From contig NZ_CP108508.1 of the NCBI RefSeq assembly GCF_035917275.1, forward strand, positions 7,564,001-7,628,000: a stretch of DNA of 64,000 nucleotides, given 5' to 3'. The stretch is from Streptomyces sp. NBC_01237. Its GTDB lineage: Bacteria; Actinomycetota; Actinomycetes; Streptomycetales; Streptomycetaceae. The notes beneath the pieces are model-generated. The model saw nothing but the letters and a program-made list of their open reading frames with translations. It was not told where the DNA came from and did not search any database. The translations under genes and the position numbers were made by a program. Positions 9,501-15,680 of this stretch are shown here, piece by piece (position 1 is the stretch's first letter; each line of letters begins with the position of its first letter).

Positions 9501-10846
9501 CCGGAGCGGTGGAGAGCTCCGACGCCTGGGTCCGCGACCTGGTCTACGACATGGTGTTCTTCCTCTACTACTGGGGCGCCCACGAGTCGGGCGCGGCGCA
9601 GGCCAGCCTGGCGTGGAACGCCTGGCGCGCCCAGTCCGGCGACGAGGACCTGCACGTCATCCGGATGACCAAGCTGCTGGGCTTCTACCTCCGGCTGCTC
9701 GGCCGTTCGGAGGAGGCGGCCGCCCACAACGAACGGGCGCTGGCGATCTCGCGCGGGGCGCAGATCCCGGACGAGGAACTCATCGACTCCATGTGGCAGA
9801 TGGCCGGAGCGCTGCGCCAGCGGGGCGAGTTCCAGGCCGCGTGCGATCTCGACGAGGAGGCGTTCACCCGGGCGAGCGACATGTTCGGGCCGGAGGACCC
9901 GGCCACGTTGAGCGCCGCGCACGACTACTGCGTCTCCCTGCGGGCCAGTGGGCGCTTCGCCGCCGCCAGGGAGATCGACGAGGAGACGGCACGCCAGCGC
10001 GAGCTGCTGTACGGACCCGCGAGCGGCCTCACGCTCAACACGCTGAACGGTCTCGCCATCGACCTCCGCGAGAACGGCGACTACCTGGGCGCCCGCGCCC
10101 TCCAGGAGTCCAACTACCAGGCGTACGTGACCCACTTCGGCGAGAGCAACGCGGCCACCATCCGTGCCGCACTCCTCCTGGCCGTGTGCCGGCGCAGGGC
10201 CGGAGTCCTCGAAGGAGGAGCCGCGTTCGCGGAGCAGAACCTCGAACGGTTCACCACCCGCTACGGCCTCAACAACCTGGACGCCCTGGCGGCCGCCATC
10301 CACACCATGGTCGAGCGGCGGCTCAACGGCGACCTCACGGGCTCCCGGGAGCTCGGCGAGCAGGCGCTCGCCGGTCTGCGCACCGTGGTCGGTGCCCGGC
10401 ACCCGCACACCCAGTTCGCCAAGGTCAACCTGGCGGCGACCCTGCGGGCGCAGGGCGACATCGACAAGGCCGAGGCCCTGGACATCCAGGCCTGGCAACT
10501 GCTGGAGAGCACCCTGGGAGAGGGCCACCTCAATACGCTCACCGCCGCCATGAGCCGGGCCAACAACCACTACGCCCGGCTCGACTTCGCCCGCGCCAAG
10601 GAGGCCGACGCGGCGGTCCTGGCACGGCTCACCGAGAGCGCCGGGGCCGATCACCCGCTGACCCTCGTCTGCACGGCGAACCTGGCCCTGGACCAGCGCG
10701 GGCTCGGACAGTCGGCGGAGGCGGACCGGCTCAACGCGGTCGCGATCGACGGGTTCTCACGGGTGCTGGGGGACGACCACCCCTGGCAGACGGCGGCCCG
10801 GCTGCACCAGCGGATCGAATGCGACATCGCCGCACTGCCGCTCTGA
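6524..10846 (+). CDS. vWA-like / NB-ARC / TPR protein, FxsT-like STAND NTPase
   Basis: A 1440-residue protein. After a disordered start comes a SAV_2336-type vWA-like domain (LMLLVDSAPTM near residue 180, a degenerate MIDAS). A linker leads to an NB-ARC switch: FTGRESL about 627, P-loop GMGGVGKSQ about 659, Walker B LLVFDNAED about 732, IIVTSR and LGDLPLAVEQAG. From about residue 1000 to the end are tetratricopeptide repeats with the AraldxxLaatlraqGd-like pattern. NB-ARC proteins oligomerise on ATP exchange after TPRs sense a ligand; family members beside FxSxx-COOH peptides are called FxsT. Codon 61 (6704-6706) is TTA. Low-complexity spacer lies between the vWA and NB-ARC parts, so it could be a fusion of two once-separate genes, as seen in related loci. 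Confidence 0.85.
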   Translation: MNGLPRERAPDAPSTAGGDATAREASGDLGWQDIADAAWLAAAWRRAGRTSPQESGAPAPLPGDPEVLPDAVPPPPGDTSPEVVPAGSTYDTELRELVLRSVEETRAARPDEAIPAATRPVRRLAPLRLAKSLRGLGRRVPSRYLSRLDEARTAECGLSDGLWIPYLRPVRERAFDLMLLVDSAPTMPVWSGTVRQLADEAVRSGAFRDVRTVEVALPGDGAPVLRWPGDRHADPAELLDGRGSRLFLVVTDGLAKGWAGRGADELLKRLTSGGPTALVHLLPPYLRHRSSLYPFRAELDAAGFGALNRHFHCRPPHGEGERARRLPDPDDGSVPVPVLSLRPGSFRSWADLIIGERGVRRTLPVVLAGAMAKGVPAPGLRRPRIDGPRAAVAAVRRFVSLASPLARQLAVLLAVAPMRFDVIEELRDRALPESGPDHLAEIMMGGLIDWERDGEGGPDFAEGVREALLATGNRTQLARAVGLLAESRAGRAQGIGLRAALRDPARTALPDSGVGPSWLRIELAVLRALGGLPYRHRAARLADRLLHGAGSAAEAIRDDKEAFDVNAPALRSHPAASPGGSVSPTTPVTAAKDVRRDEQSMDGTAPELRFVRTGQPKIMGNVPPKNPNFTGRESLLAAVERQLQEDETTAVLPHALHGMGGVGKSQIAVEYVYRHSAEFNVIWWIPAEQENLILGALADLARGLGLEVGPQANAAVPAVREALRTGKPFDNWLLVFDNAEDIEAVRSYFPNGGPGKIIVTSRNREWERVATPLSVDVFDRDESITLLQRRARGMSTDDANRLAAALGDLPLAVEQAGAWHAATGMPVSEYLDLLDQRRPEILELDPSPDYPLPVAAVWDISLGRLSQDNPAARQLLEICACMAPEPIPLNILRGGRNVEITPELDPVLRDPLLLARATRDLSKLSLVRLDHKSGTLQMHRLMQNVIVARLDDEERVRMTRAAHLLLTTAKPGAPASPDQWPAYQAILPHVIASGAVESSDAWVRDLVYDMVFFLYYWGAHESGAAQASLAWNAWRAQSGDEDLHVIRMTKLLGFYLRLLGRSEEAAAHNERALAISRGAQIPDEELIDSMWQMAGALRQRGEFQAACDLDEEAFTRASDMFGPEDPATLSAAHDYCVSLRASGRFAAAREIDEETARQRELLYGPASGLTLNTLNGLAIDLRENGDYLGARALQESNYQAYVTHFGESNAATIRAALLLAVCRRRAGVLEGGAAFAEQNLERFTTRYGLNNLDALAAAIHTMVERRLNGDLTGSRELGEQALAGLRTVVGARHPHTQFAKVNLAATLRAQGDIDKAEALDIQAWQLLESTLGEGHLNTLTAAMSRANNHYARLDFARAKEADAAVLARLTESAGADHPLTLVCTANLALDQRGLGQSAEADRLNAVAIDGFSRVLGDDHPWQTAARLHQRIECDIAALPL

Positions 10847-10848
10847 CC

Positions 10849-10868
10849 GGCCGGCCGCGCGGCCGGCC
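10849..10868. repeat. 20-bp perfect GC palindrome after the FxsT-like gene
   Basis: GGCCGGCCGCGCGGCCGGCC is its own reverse complement and begins 2 bp after the stop codon. It could fold as a cruciform or tight hairpin. Confidence 0.6.
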
Positions 10869-10889
10869 CGTCGCGGCGGAGTGCGGTGC

Positions 10890-10921
10890 CCGGCCCGCCG
10901 GCCTCACGGTCGGCGGGCCGG
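10890..10921 (+). terminator. Hairpin, partial terminator or attenuator inside the cassette
   Basis: CCGGCCCGCCG (10890-10900) and CGGCGGGCCGG (10911-10921) make a perfect 11-bp stem with a 10-nt loop. No U tract follows, which is usual for actinomycete hairpin terminators. It separates the VMAP-MoxR-FxsT part from the hydrolase-caspase part. Confidence 0.55.
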
Positions 10922-11036
10922 TTCCGGCGAGCACGGTCAAGGGACCGGTTCCGGCGGCCACGTCCGACGGAGCGGTTCCGGCAGCGACCATGACCGACGG
11001 AGCGGTTCCGGTAACCATGACCAACGGGGTGAACAC
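10918..11036 (+). repeat. Four-copy 27/30-bp degenerate repeat ahead of the hydrolase gene
   Basis: CGGTTCCGG recurs at 10919, 10946, 10973 and 11003, with spacings of 27, 27 and 30 bp, all multiples of three. In the frame that ends at TGA 11038-11040 the repeats read as GPVPA-type units, and an ATG-initiated 16-codon mini-ORF in that frame ends on the ATGA that starts the hydrolase. It may be a coupling leader peptide or the relic of a coding repeat. Confidence 0.5.
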
Positions 11037-12206
11037 ATGACCACGGTGCTCTTCGTCCACGGCACAGGGGTGCGCGAACCGCACCTCACCGGCCTGTTCG
11101 GCCGGATCACGGAAGGCCTCGCCGCGGTGGCCCCCGGGGTGCACACGGCCGCCTACCCCTGGGGCGACCGGTACGGCGCCACGCTCGCGGCGGGCGGTGC
11201 GAGCATCCCGTCCGGTCCGGGCACCGGGACCGGCCGGAGCGCCGAGGGCCCCGGTGAACCGGGCGACGAGGCCGACGGCTGGGCCCGGCTGTACGACGAC
11301 CCCCGCTGCGAACTGGCCCTGGCCGCCGCGGGAGCCACCGCAAGGCTCACACCGCCCGGTGCCGCGTTCCCCGACGAGCGCCCCGGAGCCCTGCTCGCCG
11401 ACCTGGCCGTACGCGGCGAGGAACAGGCCGAACGGCTCGGTCCCGGACTCGCGCGGGCGGCCGCCGACCTGGCGCGCAGCCCCCTGCTCGCCCCCGCGGC
11501 CGAGGCGCTGGATGCCGAGGCGCTGGCCTGGGTACTGGCCCGCTCGTTGGCGGCCACCGTCATCGCGGCGGCCGTCGACACCGACGAACCGCTCCAGGTC
11601 ACCGGGGACACCAGGGACGCCGCCGTCGGGGCACTCGCCGTCCGGCTCGGCGCCGCTCCGGCGGGAACCGGCCGCGGCCCGGTGCTCGGCCTGCTCGGCA
11701 AGCCCTTCGTACGCCTGGGGTCCCGCTACGCCGTCCGGCGGCGCCGGGCGCTCACCGACGCCGCCCACCCGGCCGCCGGAGACATTCTCATGTACCTGGC
11801 CAGGGGCGAGCGGGCGCGCCAGGGGCTGCGCGATCTCGTCGCCGCCACCGACCCCCCGGTGGTCCTGCTGGGCCACAGCCTCGGCGGCATCATCGCCCTG
11901 GACACGCTGATATCGGGCCCGCTGCCCGGTGTGGAACTTCTGGTGACCGTGGGCTCGCAGGGACCGTTCCTGTACGAGACGGGCGCACTGCCCACGCTCG
12001 CGCACCCCGACCCGCTGCCCGCACACGTTCCCGACTGGCTGAATCTCTACGACCGCAGGGATCTGCTCGGGTACGCGGCCGAACCGCTCTTCCCCGGCCG
12101 CGCCCACGACATCGCCACCGACAGCCGGCAGCCCTTCCCCGTCGCGCACAGCGCCTACTGGACCGATCCCGCCGTCTACCGCGCGATCGGGGAACGGCTC
12201 CCGTGA
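11037..12206 (+). CDS. Alpha/beta-hydrolase (lipase/esterase-like) of the cassette
   Basis: 389 residues from ATG 11037. The protein opens directly with the first beta strand and oxyanion motif MTTVLFVHGTGVRE, typical of alpha/beta hydrolases; longer in-frame starts upstream would add only repeat-encoded sequence. The nucleophile elbow is GHSLGG (about residue 282), and a C-terminal His lies in VAHSAYW. About 200 Ala/Gly-rich residues between the first strand and the elbow form a large lid or cap. Its GTGA overlap with the caspase gene indicates one effector pair. Hydrolases of this type are recurrent effectors in NTPase-controlled conflict systems, where they may attack lipids; that role is inferred here, not visible. 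Confidence 0.8.
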   Translation: MTTVLFVHGTGVREPHLTGLFGRITEGLAAVAPGVHTAAYPWGDRYGATLAAGGASIPSGPGTGTGRSAEGPGEPGDEADGWARLYDDPRCELALAAAGATARLTPPGAAFPDERPGALLADLAVRGEEQAERLGPGLARAAADLARSPLLAPAAEALDAEALAWVLARSLAATVIAAAVDTDEPLQVTGDTRDAAVGALAVRLGAAPAGTGRGPVLGLLGKPFVRLGSRYAVRRRRALTDAAHPAAGDILMYLARGERARQGLRDLVAATDPPVVLLGHSLGGIIALDTLISGPLPGVELLVTVGSQGPFLYETGALPTLAHPDPLPAHVPDWLNLYDRRDLLGYAAEPLFPGRAHDIATDSRQPFPVAHSAYWTDPAVYRAIGERLP

Positions 12207-13348
12207 AACAGGAACGGATCGCCCCGCACCGGGTCGTCGCCCTGGTGGTCGGCATCGAGCGGTACGCGGCCGGGGACGGCTGGAACCTGCCGGGACCGGT
12301 CAGGGACGCCCTGCGCTTCCGCGACTGGCTGCTGGCCCGCGGCGTGCCGCCCGGCAATGTCCTGCTGCATCTGGCGCCGCTGGAGGGCGGGACCCCGGAC
12401 GTCCCCCACCGCCCGGCCGACCACAACTCCCTGCGCAGCGCCTTCGTCACCGACATCCCCGCCCGCGGTGGTGACGCGCTGTGGGTATGGTGGGGCGGAC
12501 ACGGGGTGCTGGACAAGGACGAACACCTGCGGCTCTACACCGCCGACGCCACCGTGCCCGACCGGCGCAACATCGATGTCGAGTCGGCCCGCACCACCCT
12601 CAGAAGCGACGCGGTCACCGGCTTCGGGCGGCAGACCTGGATGGTCGACGCCTGCCAGACGTTCGACGAGCGCCACCACTTCCCGCACTCGCTGCCGGAC
12701 GAACGCCTTCCGGCGGGGCAGCGGGTCCAGGCCCACGAGCAGGTCCTGATGTTCGCGGCCACCCGGGGGCAGCGGGCGGCCAACGATCCCGAGCGCCGGA
12801 CCGGGGTGTTCTCGGACATCGTGCTGGGCGAACTCCCCGACGACGATCCGGTGCCCGACCCCGACGTCCTCTTCGACGCGGTACGGGCCAGGCTGGAAAC
12901 CCTCCGGGCGGGGGGCCGCACCGACCAGGAGCCGACGCTCCTGCTCCACCGGCCCGGCCGTACCGAGAGCGGCCCGGCGCCCGACCGGACCCCGGAAGCC
13001 CCACGGGTCCCGCCGCCGGCTCCTGCCCCTTCGCCCACTCCCGCGCAGTCGCCCGCCCGGTCGCTCGCCCGGCTCATCGAGGCGCTGCTGGCCTACCCGC
13101 TGATGAACGACCGCGACGAACGGCAGGCTCTGGTCAACGAGTTGCCCGCACGCGTCGTCGAGCGGATGCCCCGGCACTCGATGCCGCGTACCGATGTCAT
13201 CGGGATCGTACGGACGCTCAGGGCGCATCCGGACAGACTGGGAGAACTGTTCGACGCGGTGACCCTGTTCGACGTCGATCCGGTGCGTGCCGCCGAACTC
13301 GGGCATGCCATACAGGAGTTGATCGCCTCCCAGGGGGCAGGAAAATGA
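12203..13348 (+). CDS. Caspase-like protease (C14) with C-terminal effector-associated domain
   Basis: 381 residues, GTG start overlapping the hydrolase stop. Residues 10-250 are a caspase-family fold: LVVGIERY first strand, catalytic His100 in WWGGHGVLD, catalytic Cys151 in MVDACQTF. A Pro/Ser/Ala-rich linker (about 252-285) leads to an EAD-like helical domain (about 288-375) with LMNDRDERQALVNELP and RTDVIGIVRTL, strongly like the N-terminal domain of the VMAP protein at 3964. Homotypic EAD contacts would bring this protease to the VMAP-MoxR-FxsT complex. Caspase-like effectors in such systems kill or arrest the cell when activated. Both dyad residues are present, so activity is expected; target unknown. 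Confidence 0.88.
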   Translation: MKQERIAPHRVVALVVGIERYAAGDGWNLPGPVRDALRFRDWLLARGVPPGNVLLHLAPLEGGTPDVPHRPADHNSLRSAFVTDIPARGGDALWVWWGGHGVLDKDEHLRLYTADATVPDRRNIDVESARTTLRSDAVTGFGRQTWMVDACQTFDERHHFPHSLPDERLPAGQRVQAHEQVLMFAATRGQRAANDPERRTGVFSDIVLGELPDDDPVPDPDVLFDAVRARLETLRAGGRTDQEPTLLLHRPGRTESGPAPDRTPEAPRVPPPAPAPSPTPAQSPARSLARLIEALLAYPLMNDRDERQALVNELPARVVERMPRHSMPRTDVIGIVRTLRAHPDRLGELFDAVTLFDVDPVRAAELGHAIQELIASQGAGK

Positions 13349-13407
13349 TCGACCGGCGTGATCACACGGGTTTCCGGAAGGGGTCCCGTTCGTCATGATG
13401 GAGTAAA

Positions 13408-13428
13408 CGGTGGCATCGTGTGCCACCG
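13408..13428 (+). promoter_or_regulatory. Leader hairpin in front of the FxsA-like peptide gene
   Basis: CGGTGGCA (13408-13415), loop TCGTG, TGCCACCG (13421-13428): a perfect 8-bp stem ending 5 nt before the AAGGGGGAG ribosome-binding site. It lies 60 bp after the caspase stop. It may be a terminator for the upstream genes or a control element setting peptide translation. Confidence 0.5.
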
Positions 13429-13449
13429 CTCGCGAAGGGGGAGCGCGCC

Positions 13450-13641
13450 TTGTACGAGCCGGTATCCGCCGACCGCACCACCGACCATGTCGAGAGCGAT
13501 GTCCTGGACCTGGCGGCCGTGAGCGTCGCCGATCTGCGTCGTCTTCCGGCCCCTGACCCGGGCCCACGGCTGCTGGCGGAACTCCGGCGCGCCCGGGGCA
13601 ACGCCATGGTCGGCGGTTCCGAACCAGGACGGGCCGAATAG
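13450..13641 (+). CDS. Small FxsA-like precursor peptide
   Basis: 63 residues. I choose TTG 13450 because AAGGGGGAG lies 7 nt upstream; the in-frame GTG at 13420 sits inside the hairpin with no ribosome-binding site. The segment DVLDLAAVSVADLRRL (residues about 17-32) resembles the leader of FxSxx-COOH peptides found next to FxsT-like and HExxH genes. The C-terminus, however, reads GGSEPGRAE and lacks the F-x-S-x-x ending that gives the family its name, and no radical-SAM FxsB is nearby. It could be a substrate with another core, modified by the HExxH protein encoded 62 bp downstream, or a decayed precursor. GC-biased codon positions support real coding. Confidence 0.6.
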   Translation: MYEPVSADRTTDHVESDVLDLAAVSVADLRRLPAPDPGPRLLAELRRARGNAMVGGSEPGRAE

Positions 13642-13703
13642 CCGGGACGGACCCAGCAGGAGGACGCCGGGACAGGGAGCCACCGCCTACGACAGGGAGC
13701 GAT

Positions 13704-15596
13704 GTGTACGCCCCGATCCGCATGCCCGGCCCGCTGTTCGACGAGATCGCCGCAGGCGGTGGCTCGCGCGAGGCCGTCGCGTTCCTGGTCGAGGGCGAGC
13801 GGACGCGACGCCTCCTGCTGCTGCGCGAACTCCTCGACCGGCTCGACGAACATCCCGGCATCCTGGGTCCCCTGGACGCGGCCGAGATCTGGCCCGTCCT
13901 GGAGAGGGCCGCCGCACGGGCACCGCGGCCCGTGGAACGGTTGCTGCTCAGCCCCCAGGTCGGCAGCTGGCTCGCCCACACCCTGCGCCGCCTGCACGGC
14001 ACCGCGTCGGGGCCGCCGCTGTGGGCGGACGCCGGACAGCTCGCCGCGGTGGCCGCTACGGCGGCGCTGCTCGCCGGGACCGGCGCCGAGCTGACGCTTC
14101 CCGCGCGGGCGGCGACGCTCAGCCTCCCCACGCTGGGCCTCATCAGGCTGCCCCGGCCCCCGGCGGACGCCTTCCACCCGGTGCGCGTCTCGGTGTCCTC
14201 GGGCACGCTCACGGTGCGGCAGGAGAAGACGGGCCGGGCGACAAGCGCGGGGACGGGGGAGACGAGGGGCGGGGGGACGAGCGGGGGAACCGGCGGGCGC
14301 CAGGGAGACTTGGTCGTCGTGCGACCGCTCACCGACCCCGAATCCACCCACTGGCTTCCGGTGCACCGGCTCCCGGTGCACCCGCCCGCCCAGGCCGGGC
14401 CTCGCGCGGGCACCGGACCGCACCAGGTGCAGCTGGACGACATCGACCCGTACCGCGACCTGGACGAGCCGATCGCCCCCTCGCGCGTCGGTCCCGAGGA
14501 ACTGAGCCGCTGGCAGGACCTCTTCCGGGACGCGCTGTCGGTCCTGCGCCGCGACGACGCGGAAGCCGGAGCGCTGCGCCCCGAGGAGATCAGCAGGATC
14601 GTCCCCTGGCACCCGCAGGACAGCGGCCGAAAGCTCCCCGTGCCCGCCGCCGGACTCAGTGCCTCCACCGGCGACGCGTTCGGCTCGATGGTGGTGGCCA
14701 GGCCCGGGAACGGACTGGCGCTCGCCGAGACCCTCGTCCACGAGTTCCAGCACAGCAAACTCGGCGCCCTGCTCCACCTCTTCCCGATGCTCGACGACGA
14801 CCGCGACGAGCGGTACTACGCACCGTGGCGCTCCGACCCGAGGCATCTGCCGGGACTGCTCCACGGCGCCTACGCCTTCGTCGGCGTGGCCGGATTCTGG
14901 CGGGACCGGATGGGGGACAAGGCGGCCGACCCCGAGGAGCTGGCGCCCTTCCAGTTCGCGCTGCGCCGGCTCCAGACCCGTATGGTGCTGCGCACCCTCG
15001 CCACCCGGGCGCGCCTCACCGGCCCCGGGCGCCGCCTCGTCGCGGGGCTTACGCACACCGTCGACGGCTGGCTGCGCGAACCGGTGGACGGCGGAGCGGC
15101 GGAGCGGGCGGGAGCCGCCGCGGCCGGCCACCGCGTCGAGTGGCGGCTGCGCAATCTGCGGTGCCCGGAGAGCGAACGCACCGCGCTGCTCGCGGCGTTC
15201 GGCTCCGGGGACGTCCCCGTGTCCGTCCCCGGACAGCCGCCCCTGATCACTCCGGCGGCCGCGGACCGCGCGTACTGGCAGGACACCCGCGGCAGCCTCT
15301 ACCTCCGCCCGCGTCCGGCACCCGGCGCGGCGGCCACCGCCGACGAACTGCTGACCGCGGGCGACGCGACAGCGGCGCGGGACCGGTACGAGGCCGGGGC
15401 GCGCGCCCGCGCGGGCGACCCGCACCCGATGGCGGGCTGGCTGCTCGCCCAGGCCGCACTGTGCCCCGGACACCGCCGGTTGCTCGCCCGGCCGGAGCGG
15501 TTCGCGGCGGTGGCGGGGGAGTACGACCCCGGAAGCTGGGACCGGATCGCGCGATGGCTGGCACGGACGGCACCGGCAAGCCGGACCTCACCCTGA
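13704..15596 (+). CDS. Stand-alone HExxH protein, putative peptide beta-hydroxylase / peptide-modification enzyme
   Basis: 630 residues from GTG 13704, with GGGAG upstream. Motif LVHEFQHSK places His346, Glu347 and His350; downstream LLHGAYAFVG supplies another conserved His. This matches the HEXXH putative peptide-modification family, which also occurs as the C-terminal half of FxsB proteins. Some members have been described as alpha-ketoglutarate-dependent peptide beta-hydroxylases rather than proteases; I rely on memory for that. The N-terminal 200 residues are helical; a Gly/Thr-rich loop (about 175-200) is a tandem GGGT/GTG tract. The C-terminal residues about 570-600 look TPR-like. The position next to an FxsA-like peptide supports an enzyme-substrate pair. 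A plain metalloprotease is the alternative. Confidence 0.72.
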   Translation: MYAPIRMPGPLFDEIAAGGGSREAVAFLVEGERTRRLLLLRELLDRLDEHPGILGPLDAAEIWPVLERAAARAPRPVERLLLSPQVGSWLAHTLRRLHGTASGPPLWADAGQLAAVAATAALLAGTGAELTLPARAATLSLPTLGLIRLPRPPADAFHPVRVSVSSGTLTVRQEKTGRATSAGTGETRGGGTSGGTGGRQGDLVVVRPLTDPESTHWLPVHRLPVHPPAQAGPRAGTGPHQVQLDDIDPYRDLDEPIAPSRVGPEELSRWQDLFRDALSVLRRDDAEAGALRPEEISRIVPWHPQDSGRKLPVPAAGLSASTGDAFGSMVVARPGNGLALAETLVHEFQHSKLGALLHLFPMLDDDRDERYYAPWRSDPRHLPGLLHGAYAFVGVAGFWRDRMGDKAADPEELAPFQFALRRLQTRMVLRTLATRARLTGPGRRLVAGLTHTVDGWLREPVDGGAAERAGAAAAGHRVEWRLRNLRCPESERTALLAAFGSGDVPVSVPGQPPLITPAAADRAYWQDTRGSLYLRPRPAPGAAATADELLTAGDATAARDRYEAGARARAGDPHPMAGWLLAQAALCPGHRRLLARPERFAAVAGEYDPGSWDRIARWLARTAPASRTSP

Positions 15597-15620
15597 CCTC
15601 CGGGTGAGGGCACACGAAGC

Positions 15621-15636
15621 CGCCCGGGGCCGGGCG
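15621..15636. terminator. Bidirectional terminator between convergent genes
   Basis: CGCCCGGGGCCGGGCG forms a compact hairpin in the 84-bp gap between the HExxH stop and the GH42 stop. Confidence 0.5.
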
Positions 15637-15680
15637 CACGGACCACTGCGGGGCTCGTCCCCCGGGTTCCGTTCCGTCGG

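Noticed and set aside
10881..11036. N-terminal extension of the alpha/beta hydrolase from GTG 10881
   Set aside because: It would encode only repeat and hairpin sequence; the family begins at MTTVLFVHGTG.
13420..13449. Earlier GTG start for the small peptide
   Set aside because: It lies in the loop of a perfect hairpin without a ribosome-binding site; TTG 13450 has AAGGGGGAG at 7 nt.
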